Of a stretch of 5,926 nt of DNA, positions 1-5,893 are shown in pieces. Location: positions 1-5,926 of the forward strand of contig JAGASB010000165.1 of the NCBI GenBank assembly GCA_017621955.1, given 5' to 3'. Under the pieces are notes generated by a model. The model saw only the letters and a program-made list of their open reading frames with translations. It was not told the DNA's origin and made no database searches. A program made the position numbers and the translations under genes. Within the stretch, counting starts at the first letter, position 1. Every line of letters begins with the position of its first letter. This stretch comes from Clostridia bacterium (GTDB taxonomy: Bacteria > Bacillota_A > Clostridia > Christensenellales > Borkfalkiaceae).

Positions 1-595
1 CAACCCTTTCCCAACGGTTATCTCTATCCATAACGTAATATCTACCGCCAACGGATGCAATCGTACCGAAAGAAAGTTTTTCAGTTTCTTCTTTTAGCGC
101 CTTAATAAAGTCCGCGCCGCTTGTAGGCGAAACGTCTCTACCGTCTAAAAAGCAATGTACGAACACGTCGTTAAGCCCTGCTTGTTTAGCAAGTTTGATA
201 AGCGCGTAAAGATGGGTTATATGGCTGTGAACGCCACCGTCCGATAAAAGCCCGTAAAGGTGGAGTTTTTTACCGTTCTTTTTTGCGTTTTCAATAGCGT
301 ATAAAAATTCTTCGTTATTGAAAAAATCGCCGTCGTTTATAGATTTGGTTATACGGGTAAGTTCTTGGTAAACTATTCTACCCGCGCCCATATTGAGATG
401 CCCTACTTCACTATTACCCATCTGCCCTTCAGGTAGCCCTACGTCCATTCCGCTTGCGCCGATTAAGGTTGAAGGATATTCGTTCATTAAACGGTTTACG
501 TTATCACTCATTGCGCATTTAATTGCGTTGCCTTTTGATTCGCAGTTAGAGCCGTAACCGTCCATTATAATAATACAATTAGGTCTTGTTTTCAT
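1..595 (-). CDS. gpmI: 2,3-bisphosphoglycerate-independent phosphoglycerate mutase, N-terminal 198 codons (cut by window edge)
   Basis: Interconverts 3- and 2-phosphoglycerate in glycolysis, in the cytoplasm, as a two-Mn enzyme with a phosphoserine intermediate. My own translation from the ATG at 595 gives 198 codons with no stop; the family is about 510 residues, so roughly 40% is visible. Seen: the metal-binding start IIIMDGYG (residues 8-15, Asp12), [14 protein letters not shown] (53-66) with the phosphorylated Ser62, SDGGVHSH (118-125) with His123, LDGRD (150-154) with Arg153/Asp154, and [10 protein letters not shown] (183-192) with Arg185 and Arg191. These positions coincide with the numbering I recall for the Geobacillus enzyme, which supports the chosen start. 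An AAGGGA ribosome binding site (609-604) lies 8 bases upstream. It is the third gene of the pgk-tpiA-gpmI cluster, 54 bases after tpiA, and a terminator-like hairpin fills most of that gap. The central insert domain and C-terminal metal ligands lie outside the window. Confidence 0.97.
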   Translation of the reverse strand, partial: MKTRPNCIIIMDGYGSNCESKGNAIKCAMSDNVNRLMNEYPSTLIGASGMDVGLPEGQMGNSEVGHLNMGAGRIVYQELTRITKSINDGDFFNNEEFLYAIENAKKNGKKLHLYGLLSDGGVHSHITHLYALIKLAKQAGLNDVFVHCFLDGRDVSPTSGADFIKALKEETEKLSFGTIASVGGRYYVMDRDNRWERV

Positions 596-611
596 AATAT
601 ATTTCCCTTAT

Positions 612-641
612 AAAAAGGCACAAATTTGAGTTTGTGCCTTT
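612..641 (-). terminator. Intrinsic terminator-like hairpin between tpiA and gpmI
   Basis: A perfect 11-bp inverted repeat (641-631 pairs with 624-614) encloses a 6-base loop. On the minus strand it is followed by a run of five T residues (616-612), three of which belong to the stem. It begins 8 bases after the tpiA stop codon. The gpmI ribosome binding site (609-604) starts only two bases after the T-run, so no independent promoter fits between hairpin and gpmI. It may be a partial terminator, an attenuator, or an mRNA end-protecting or processing element that sets tpiA and gpmI at different levels. The other strand also shows a T-rich run after the stem, but no plus-strand gene approaches it. 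Confidence 0.6.
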
Positions 642-649
642 GTTTTAAT

Positions 650-1396
650 TTAGCCTTTATAATTTACTATTGCAGCAAAATCAGTTGCTTTTAAAGCAGC
701 GCCACCGATAAGACCACCGTCAATATTTCTCATAGCCATAAGTTCTTTAGCGTTTGAAGGTTTCATACTACCGCCGTATTGAATACGGAGTGATTTAGCA
801 ACTTCTGCGCCCCAAGTCTTTTTAACAAGACTTCTAATATAGCCGATAGTTTTGTTAGCGTCTTCTGCGGTTGCGGTTTTACCCGTGCCGATAGCCCATA
901 CGGGTTCGTACGCGATAACGATATTTGAAAAATCAGTAACGTCCTTAAATCCTTCAAGAACTTGTTTCTTCAATACCTTTTTGGTCTTGTTCTTTTCCCT
1001 TTCGGTAAGCGTTTCGCCAACGCAAACGATAGGTTTAAGGTCTTTTGCAAGCGCTTGTTTAAGTCTTGCGTTTACGCTTTCGTCAGTTTCGCCAAAGTAT
1101 TGACGACGTTCACTGTGTCCGATAATAACGTATTCAACGCCGATTTCTTTAAGCATATCTGCTGAAATTTCACCGGTAAATGCACCGCTGTCTGCCCAAG
1201 CAACGTTTTCAGCGCCAAGTTTAATCTTGCTTCCCTTAACTGCTTCTGCTACTGCCCACAAATCAGTGTATGGTACGCATACAACAACTTCGGGTTTTGA
1301 TTTAGCAACCAAAGGTTTAAGTTCGTTTATTAGTTCAACCGCTTCTTTTACGGTCTTGTTCATTTTCCAGTTTCCTGCAATAATAGGTCTTCTCAT
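650..1396 (-). CDS. tpiA: Triosephosphate isomerase
   Basis: Cytoplasmic enzyme interconverting dihydroxyacetone phosphate and glyceraldehyde 3-phosphate. The 248-residue length is normal for the bacterial family and the whole TIM barrel is present. Seen: AGNWKMN (7-13) with substrate-binding Asn9 and Lys11; IIGHSERR (91-98) with the electrophilic His94; the conserved Cys125 after strand 5; YEPVWAIGTG (163-172) with the catalytic base Glu164 and the mobile loop 6 that follows it; YGGS (207-210) of loop 7; and DGGLIGGAALK (226-236), whose GG contacts phosphate. All key residues are intact. The start is supported by an AAGGAA ribosome binding site (1410-1405) 8 bases upstream. The gene follows pgk by 25 bases with no terminator between them, so the two are almost certainly co-transcribed from the pgk promoter. 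A hairpin follows its stop codon. Confidence 0.99.
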   Translation of the reverse strand: MRRPIIAGNWKMNKTVKEAVELINELKPLVAKSKPEVVVCVPYTDLWAVAEAVKGSKIKLGAENVAWADSGAFTGEISADMLKEIGVEYVIIGHSERRQYFGETDESVNARLKQALAKDLKPIVCVGETLTEREKNKTKKVLKKQVLEGFKDVTDFSNIVIAYEPVWAIGTGKTATAEDANKTIGYIRSLVKKTWGAEVAKSLRIQYGGSMKPSNAKELMAMRNIDGGLIGGAALKATDFAAIVNYKG

Positions 1397-1421
1397 ATTA
1401 GTTCTTCCTTTTTAGTTTTAA

Positions 1422-2732
1422 TTATTTATTGTTAAGACATTCAATACCAGGGAGTTTCTTACCTTCAAAGAGTTCAAGTGAAGCACCGCCACCGGTTGAA
1501 ATATGACTCATTTTGTCAGCATAGCCAAGTTGTGTTACTGCCGCAGCAGAGTCACCACCACCGATAATTGTGGTTGCTTCTGTTTCAGCAAGTGATTTTG
1601 CTACTGCGATTGTTCCTTTTGCGAAAATCGGGTTTTCAAACACGCCCATAGGTCCGTTCCAAATAACCGTCTTCGCACTCTTAACTTCGTTAGCGTAAAG
1701 TTCAGCAGTCTTAGGACCAATATCAAGACCCATTTGGTCAGCAGGAATTGCATCTACACTATATGCTTTGCAATCAACTGCTGCGTCGATAGGATTGGGG
1801 AATTCTTTGGTAATCATTGCATCGATAGGAAGAAGAAGCTTCTTACCAAGCGATTGTGCCTTTGCCATCATTTCATTGCAGTAGCCGATTTGTTCATCGT
1901 CAACAAGTGACGTCCCAACTTCGTAGCCTTTTGCCTTCAAGAAGGTGTAAGCCATGCCACCGCCGATGATAAGAGTGTCGCACTTTTCAAGAAGGTTTGA
2001 AATAACTTTTAATTTGTCCGCAACCTTTGCACCGCCTAAGATAGCAACGAAAGGACGAACGGGGTTTTCAAGTGCGTCTGCCATAACTGAAAGTTCCTTT
2101 TCAATAAGGAAACCACAAACAGCCGTGTCAACAAAACCATATTCAGCAATTGCTGCGGTGGTTGCGTGTGAACGGTGTGCAGTACCAAACGCATCGTTTA
2201 CATATATATCGCAATAGGTTGAAAGTTTTTTGCAAAGAGCTTCGTCTCTTTTTTCTTCGCCCGCCATAAAGCGAGTATTTTCTAAAAGAACAACTTCGCC
2301 GTCTTTAATATTTGCAACTGCCTTGTCAGCACTTTCACCAACTACGTCTTCTGCAAACACTACGGGTTGACCGAGTTTTTCAGCAAGTTTTTCTGCAACA
2401 GGGCGAAGAGTGAATTTTTCTTTGTCCTTAACTGCTTTTTTAAGATATTCAGCTTTTGCTGCCGCCTGTTCGTTTTCAGGAAGCGCTTCAACTGCTTTCT
2501 TTTCCTTTTTAGTCAAAGAAAAACCTTCGGTTAAAATGTTGTGGGGCTTGCCCATGTGTGAACACAAAATTACCTTTGCGCCGTTATCAACCAAATATTT
2601 GATTGTGGGAAGCGCACCGTTAATACGAGTTTCATCGGTAATTTTACAGTCTTTCATTGGAACGTTGAAGTCCACCCTTACAAGACATCTTTTGCCTTTT
2701 ACTTGTACGTCTTTAATAGATTTCTTATTCAT
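1422..2732 (-). CDS. pgk: Phosphoglycerate kinase (with internal lysine/glutamate-rich insertion)
   Basis: Transfers the acyl phosphate of 1,3-bisphosphoglycerate to ADP, giving 3-phosphoglycerate and ATP in the cytoplasm. Family motifs run in order: RVDFNVP (19-25), Arg36 in TRI, SHMGKP (58-63), LLENTRF (149-155), [12 protein letters not shown] (179-190), [11 protein letters not shown] (230-240), [15 protein letters not shown] (255-269), WNGPMGVFE (358-366), the nucleotide-binding GGGDSAAA (391-398) and STGGGASLE (412-420). The SHLGRP arginine of many family members is lysine here, a conservative change. At 436 residues it is about 40 longer than usual. The extra length sits between Pro63 and the LRPVAEKL segment (109-116), mostly in a charged, probably helical stretch at residues 72-107. 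The reading frame and both domains are otherwise intact. An AGGAG ribosome binding site (2744-2740) lies 7 bases before the ATG. It is the first gene of the pgk-tpiA-gpmI transcript. Confidence 0.98.
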   Translation of the reverse strand: MNKKSIKDVQVKGKRCLVRVDFNVPMKDCKITDETRINGALPTIKYLVDNGAKVILCSHMGKPHNILTEGFSLTKKEKKAVEALPENEQAAAKAEYLKKAVKDKEKFTLRPVAEKLAEKLGQPVVFAEDVVGESADKAVANIKDGEVVLLENTRFMAGEEKRDEALCKKLSTYCDIYVNDAFGTAHRSHATTAAIAEYGFVDTAVCGFLIEKELSVMADALENPVRPFVAILGGAKVADKLKVISNLLEKCDTLIIGGGMAYTFLKAKGYEVGTSLVDDEQIGYCNEMMAKAQSLGKKLLLPIDAMITKEFPNPIDAAVDCKAYSVDAIPADQMGLDIGPKTAELYANEVKSAKTVIWNGPMGVFENPIFAKGTIAVAKSLAETEATTIIGGGDSAAAVTQLGYADKMSHISTGGGASLELFEGKKLPGIECLNNK

Positions 2733-2798
2733 ACCTATTCTCCTAGATAGTTTTTATACGTTATTTTGCTATATTGCCCTATTATAATGGTCTTAAAC

Positions 2799-2828
2799 AT
2801 TATATAAAATAAATCCGCCGTTTGTCAA
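2799..2828 (-). promoter_or_regulatory. Sigma-A type promoter for pgk-tpiA-gpmI, overlapping the upstream terminator
   Basis: On the minus strand TTGACA (2828-2823) and TATAAT (2804-2799), both perfect consensus hexamers, are separated by 18 bases. Transcription would start near 2792, leaving a leader of about 60 bases before the pgk ATG at 2732. The -35 box lies in the loop of the upstream gene's terminator hairpin, and the hairpin's distal arm and T-rich tail form the spacer. A second TATAAT lies at 2786-2781 with only a weak -35 match (TTTATA, 2808-2803), so an additional start nearer pgk is possible. I see no clear repressor operator in the leader. Confidence 0.8.
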
Positions 2829-2844
2829 ACGTTTAACGGCGGAT
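2806..2844 (-). terminator. Intrinsic terminator of the Na+/phosphate cotransporter gene
   Basis: A perfect 10-bp GC-rich stem (2844-2835 with 2822-2813) encloses a 12-base loop. On the minus strand it is followed by TTTATTTT. The hairpin starts 21 bases after the stop codon of the cotransporter gene, where a terminator is expected. Its loop contains the TTGACA box of the pgk promoter, so the two signals occupy the same DNA. Confidence 0.85.
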
Positions 2845-2865
2845 ATTTCTTTATTAAATTAACTT

Positions 2866-4536
2866 TTAAGCGGTCTTAACGTATCTATACTGCTTAATAC
2901 TGAACGCAACGTTAGTTATGTGGTCGCTTACCCTTTCAAGATTAGAAACTGTTTGAAGGAAGATTGAGCCTGTTTGAGCAGTGCAAGCACCCTTTTTAAC
3001 CCTTTCAATGTGACGGTTTTCAAGTTCGTGACTATATTCGTCAACACTTTCTTCTACTTCTTCAACCTTTGTGAGTAGCGTTAAGTTACGGTCGTCAAAC
3101 GCCGTTATTGCATAGTCGTAAAGCGTATTGAACTTGTCGGTAAGTTGTTTTAATTCTTCCTTTGCTTCGTCTGACATTGCAAGTTCTTCTTCTCTTAAAC
3201 GCATTGCGTATTCCATAATATTTTCAGCATAGTCACCTATTCTTTCAATATCGGATACAACGTGATAGTATGAACCTATCTTCTTATCGTCTTCGTCGGA
3301 TAAGTCTTTACCCATAAGTTTTGTTAAATATGCCGTGATATTTTTGTTTAAGTGATTAATTATATCTTCTTTTTCACGAATAACCGAAGTATTATCAATC
3401 TTTTCATCAAGTAGCATTTCAATGGCGTTGTTGATGTTTGATTTTGCAAACTCACCCATTCTTACTATTTCTTTCTTCATATTACCCGCTGCAATTGCAG
3501 GCGTAGTTAAAAGACGGTTATCAATGTATTGAAAGTTATACTTTTCACTTTCTTCATCGACGTTTACGTCTTTGACTATTAAACACGCTAATTTAACGAC
3601 TTGCTTTGAAAACGGAAGCAAAACTGCGGTTGTAATCACGTTAAACAAAGTATGGAATATTGCTATTTGCTGACCAACGTCATTAGATATTGATGCAAAA
3701 ATATCCGTTATTTGTGATTTTAATATCCAAAGCGGTACTATAAAAATCAGGCACCCAAAGGTATTGAATAGCAAATGCACCACAGCCGTACGCTTTGCAT
3801 TGACGTGCGTACCCGCCGATGACATTATCGACGTTATACAAGTACCTATATTTGAACCAAGCGCTAAGAAAAGCGCATTTTCAAACGTTAGAACACCTAT
3901 GCTTGCAAGTATAACCATCAAACTTGTTATAGTTGACGAACTGTGAACAAGCGCCGTTAAAACTATGCCGATTAAGACAAGTAATAACGGGAAATGGTCG
4001 GCTTGGAATATCGCTTGAACCCAATCATACGGCGTTTTACTGTCAATAAACATTATCGCCTTAGCGTATGTGGATATAAATTCAAGACCAACGAAAATTA
4101 AGCCTAAACCGCCAAGGATATTGCCGATATTTACTACCTTTTCATTTTTTAGAAGCATTGCCATAAGTACGCCTACACAGCCTATCATTGCGGCAATTGC
4201 ACCGATATCAATATTGCCTACACCCGAAAGTGATACTATGTGTGCAGTAACGGTTGTACCGATATTTGCACCCATAATTACGTTTGTTGCTTGCACCAAA
4301 GTCAATAATCCGATATTAACAAACCCGACAAGCATAACCGACGTTGCCGTCGAACTTTGGATTATGCTTGTAACGGCTATTCCAACACCTACCCCTGCAA
4401 AGCGGTTGCCTGTAATTCTGCCAAGCATCTTTTTCATACCGCCACCGGCAACGTGTTCTAATGCTGCACCCATAATCTTCATTCCAAGCATCATAGCCGC
4501 AACACCGCCAAACATAAAGAATATGTTCCAAACCAT
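2866..4536 (-). CDS. Na+/phosphate cotransporter family protein (NptA/YjbB type) with C-terminal PhoU domain
   Basis: Integral membrane protein of the Na/Pi cotransporter II-related family (COG1283), expected to move inorganic phosphate with sodium across the cytoplasmic membrane. Residues 1-310 are largely hydrophobic, with about eight to ten membrane-spanning or re-entrant segments. They contain the family's inverted duplication: IIQSSTATS (58-66) with GANIGTTVTAH (89-99), matched by VHSSSTITS (197-205) with GSNIGTCITS (227-236). Residues about 345-550 are polar and helical and resemble PhoU, with two copies of its metal-binding pattern: DIERIGDYAENI (429-440) and NLERVSDHITNV (532-543). 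The 556-residue length fits the fused class. An AGGTGA ribosome binding site (4549-4544) lies 7 bases before the ATG, with a consensus-like promoter upstream and a strong terminator downstream, so it is probably monocistronic. Direction of transport is uncertain: E. coli YjbB is described as an exporter, other relatives as importers. Confidence 0.93.
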   Translation of the reverse strand: MVWNIFFMFGGVAAMMLGMKIMGAALEHVAGGGMKKMLGRITGNRFAGVGVGIAVTSIIQSSTATSVMLVGFVNIGLLTLVQATNVIMGANIGTTVTAHIVSLSGVGNIDIGAIAAMIGCVGVLMAMLLKNEKVVNIGNILGGLGLIFVGLEFISTYAKAIMFIDSKTPYDWVQAIFQADHFPLLLVLIGIVLTALVHSSSTITSLMVILASIGVLTFENALFLALGSNIGTCITSIMSSAGTHVNAKRTAVVHLLFNTFGCLIFIVPLWILKSQITDIFASISNDVGQQIAIFHTLFNVITTAVLLPFSKQVVKLACLIVKDVNVDEESEKYNFQYIDNRLLTTPAIAAGNMKKEIVRMGEFAKSNINNAIEMLLDEKIDNTSVIREKEDIINHLNKNITAYLTKLMGKDLSDEDDKKIGSYYHVVSDIERIGDYAENIMEYAMRLREEELAMSDEAKEELKQLTDKFNTLYDYAITAFDDRNLTLLTKVEEVEESVDEYSHELENRHIERVKKGACTAQTGSIFLQTVSNLERVSDHITNVAFSIKQYRYVKTA

Positions 4537-4581
4537 ATTTAATTCACCTGTTTCCTTTTGTGATTATTTCCTACGTTTAAA

Positions 4582-4611
4582 ATTTTACTAAAAACAAACT
4601 GAATATGTCAA
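4582..4611 (-). promoter_or_regulatory. Likely promoter of the Na+/phosphate cotransporter gene
   Basis: On the minus strand a perfect TTGACA (4611-4606) is followed after 18 bases by TAAAAT (4587-4582), a five-of-six match to the -10 consensus. The predicted start near 4575 gives a leader of about 40 bases before the ATG at 4536. It lies in the 114-base gap after trmL, consistent with the cotransporter having its own transcript. I see no recognisable phosphate-response (PhoP/PhoB) box. Confidence 0.65.
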
Positions 4612-4613
4612 AT

Positions 4614-4631
4614 ATTTTACAGCCGTAAAAT
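4614..4631 (-). repeat. AT-rich inverted repeat between trmL and the cotransporter promoter
   Basis: Seven-base arms (ATTTTAC and GTAAAAT) surround a 4-base centre, 20 bases downstream of the trmL stop codon and two bases upstream of the -35 box of the next promoter. As RNA the stem is weak, and the following minus-strand bases (ATTTGAC) are not a proper T-run, so it is at best a poor trmL terminator. A further GTAAAAT in the same orientation covers the -10 region (4588-4582), 32 bases away. A protein-binding site is possible but unproven. Confidence 0.3.
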
Positions 4632-4650
4632 CAAATTTTATTTTGAATAA

Positions 4651-5142
4651 CTATTTTTTAGGTATTTCGCCTTGGGTGGAAAGATTTGGATAATCGAGTT
4701 GTCTTAACGCTTCATAAACCCCTACACACACTGAATTAGATAGGTTGAGCGAACGTGTTTCATTCATCATCGGTAAGCGTACACATTCGTCATAATGCGC
4801 TTTTAACAAGTCTTCGGGAAGCCCCTTTGTTTCTTTACCAAACACCAAAAAATCACCGTCTTTATACTTAACGTCAGAGTGAACGTGCTTAGATTTGGTA
4901 GAAAAAAACCAAAAGTTATTGCCGTTATAGAACTTGTCCATAACTTCTTCAATGCTGTCGTAGTAATAAATTTCTACAAGGTGCCAATAGTCAAGCCCTG
5001 CACGTTTTAAGTATTTATCACTAACTTCAAAGCCAAGCGGACGCACAAGATGAAGCTTACTGCCCGTAACAGCACAAGTTCGTGCAATATTTCCTGCGTT
5101 TTGTGGGATTTCTGGTTCTACAAGCACTACGTTTAAAGCCAT
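4651..5142 (-). CDS. trmL: tRNA (cytidine/uridine(34)-2'-O)-methyltransferase, SPOUT family
   Basis: Methylates the 2'-hydroxyl of the wobble nucleotide in certain tRNA-Leu species using S-adenosylmethionine (E. coli TrmL, formerly YibK; CspR in Gram-positives). The 163-residue length is that of this minimal SPOUT enzyme, which has no separate RNA-binding domain. Seen: EPEIPQNAGNIART (9-22), motif 1; VFGKETKGLPE (100-110), motif 2; and MNETRSLNLSNSVCVGVYEA (126-145), motif 3. Motifs 2 and 3 form the trefoil knot and cofactor site. The start is fixed by an AAAGGAGA ribosome binding site (5159-5152) 9 bases upstream, which begins within the stop codon of the preceding nitrilase-like gene. That arrangement predicts co-transcription and translational coupling. 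It ends in TAG, followed by a 114-base gap. Confidence 0.96.
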   Translation of the reverse strand: MALNVVLVEPEIPQNAGNIARTCAVTGSKLHLVRPLGFEVSDKYLKRAGLDYWHLVEIYYYDSIEEVMDKFYNGNNFWFFSTKSKHVHSDVKYKDGDFLVFGKETKGLPEDLLKAHYDECVRLPMMNETRSLNLSNSVCVGVYEALRQLDYPNLSTQGEIPKK

Positions 5143-5151
5143 ATATGTATC

Positions 5152-5160
5152 TCTCCTTTA
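5152..5160 (-). promoter_or_regulatory. trmL ribosome binding site overlapping the upstream stop codon
   Basis: On the minus strand the stop codon TAA (5160-5158) runs directly into AGGAGA, so the trmL ribosome binding site shares bases with the end of the nitrilase-like gene. Ribosomes finishing the first gene are placed on the start signal of the second, 15 bases before its ATG. This favours coupled translation and a fixed ratio of the two proteins. Confidence 0.85.
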
Positions 5161-5835
5161 ATATCCAGAATTAAAATCACGATAAAGCCCACGTCTGCGT
5201 GAACTTATAAGGTGATAATCCTTTTCTATTTTAATCTTTGTATTTATTATGTCGCTGTTTGATGAAAAGGCAATTTTTCCACGAATATCGGAAACGCATG
5301 CGTAATTTTTTGCACATAACGCCATCGCTATACCGTTTGCAAACGCACCTGCACGAAGCATTAGTTGCGCAACGTACCCTTCTACCTTTTTAAATATACA
5401 GATTATTATATCCGCATCACAAAGAGTCAGCACCCTTGCCGTTTCGGGAAAAAACAAGTCTTCTTGAACGATAATGCCTATTTTACCTGCACCCGTGTCG
5501 TAAACACGCAAATTCCCACCAGAAACAAACTCTCCGTCGTCAATCGAATGAGCCATATCGGTTACGCCAAGTATCTTGCCCCTATCAGCGATTGCAACAG
5601 AGTGACGAAACACGCCGTAAGTATCGGTATCGCAACCGCAAATTACCACGGACGACAGTTGCTTTGAAAGACGTGCTAGGTCCTGAAAGTACTCGGTTTC
5701 TCCTGCAAGTTCTTTTTTATAACTTACAAGCCCTAAACCGTTCCCAAACACAAGTATATCGTGCCGACCTAACATTTCAAGTTTACGCTCAAAAACTTCG
5801 TTAAGAGTGCTTGATGTTACAAAGCATACGTCCAT
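5158..5835 (-). CDS. Nitrilase-fold (carbon-nitrogen hydrolase superfamily) protein, probably catalytically inactive
   Basis: The 225-residue protein resembles the nitrilase/amidase alpha-beta-beta-alpha fold but is shorter than the usual 260-280. Matches include SVAIADRGKILG (79-90) to the segment before the catalytic lysine, and GKIGIIVQEDLFFPETAR (117-134) to the nucleophile region, normally like GKIGvlICYDlRFPElAR. Also seen are RAGAFANGIAMALCAKN (161-177) and a C-terminal RRRGLY (213-218) like the family's usual tail. The active enzymes use a Glu-Lys-Cys triad. Here the cysteine position is Gln124, the lysine region reads VTDMAHS (91-97) and the glutamate region reads VFGNG (29-33), so all three appear lost. 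The frame is intact, so this looks like a maintained non-enzymatic relative; its role is unknown. An AAAGGGGG ribosome binding site (5849-5842) lies 6 bases before the ATG and can be covered by a leader hairpin. trmL follows after 15 bases and is probably translationally coupled. Confidence 0.8.
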   Translation of the reverse strand: MDVCFVTSSTLNEVFERKLEMLGRHDILVFGNGLGLVSYKKELAGETEYFQDLARLSKQLSSVVICGCDTDTYGVFRHSVAIADRGKILGVTDMAHSIDDGEFVSGGNLRVYDTGAGKIGIIVQEDLFFPETARVLTLCDADIIICIFKKVEGYVAQLMLRAGAFANGIAMALCAKNYACVSDIRGKIAFSSNSDIINTKIKIEKDYHLISSRRRGLYRDFNSGY

Positions 5836-5842
5836 ATTGTTC

Positions 5843-5880
5843 CCCCTTTATACCGTACTATATATAGTATTTAAAAGGGG
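5843..5880 (-). promoter_or_regulatory. Leader hairpin able to mask the ribosome binding site of the nitrilase-like gene
   Basis: On the minus strand CCCCTTT (5880-5874) is complementary to AAAGGGG (5849-5843), which is the ribosome binding site itself. Between them sits a near-concentric 14-base perfect palindrome, TACTATATATAGTA (5869-5856). As RNA the two parts stack into about 14 base pairs with a small internal loop and a 4-base TATA tip. An upstream transcript would therefore have its start signal paired. As DNA, the palindrome could instead be an operator covering a -10 box. Confidence 0.5.
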
Positions 5881-5893
5881 CTTTATTTGTTAA
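5864..5893 (-). promoter_or_regulatory. Possible promoter of the nitrilase-like gene and trmL
   Basis: On the minus strand TTAACA (5893-5888, five of six consensus matches) is followed after 18 bases by TACTAT (5869-5864, four of six). The -10 box forms half of the 14-base palindrome at 5869-5856. A transcript from here would start near 5857, without the upstream arm of the leader hairpin, so the promoter and hairpin readings compete. The rest of the edge segment (5894-5926) is AT-rich and shows no clear feature. Confidence 0.35.

Noticed and set aside
1..595. gpmI as a truncated gene
   Set aside because: The frame is open to the first base and all expected N-terminal motifs are present; the missing part is simply outside the window.
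612..642. Plus-strand terminator at the tpiA-gpmI hairpin
   Set aside because: The stem would work in both directions, but nothing on the plus strand is transcribed toward it; the minus-strand reading after the tpiA stop codon explains it.
852..1415. Several short plus-strand frames opposite tpiA
   Set aside because: They overlap one another and the conserved TIM barrel coding sequence, and show no motifs; they are shadows.
2410..2787. Plus-strand open frame of 125 codons opposite the start of pgk
   Set aside because: It is antisense to conserved PGK motifs and extends through the pgk leader up to the second TATAAT; the translation is a low-information Ser/Phe-rich string with no family resemblance.
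4316..4531. 71-codon minus-strand frame within the cotransporter gene
   Set aside because: It overlaps the first 70 codons of the cotransporter in another frame, is Trp/Cys/Arg-rich without any motif, and the cotransporter frame has the family signature.
4070..4591. Plus-strand open frame of 173 codons opposite the cotransporter gene
   Set aside because: It lies antisense within a strongly supported membrane protein gene, its proline/isoleucine-rich translation has no recognisable motif, and it reflects the complementary codon pattern of the real gene.
5365..5804. Plus-strand frames opposite the nitrilase-like gene
   Set aside because: The minus-strand frame has the matching start signal, the coupled downstream gene and nitrilase-like landmarks; the plus-strand translations have none.
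5158..5835. The nitrilase-like gene as a frameshifted pseudogene
   Set aside because: The frame is continuous from a good ribosome binding site to a tail typical of the family, with no internal stop or displaced motif; the catalytic changes are substitutions.
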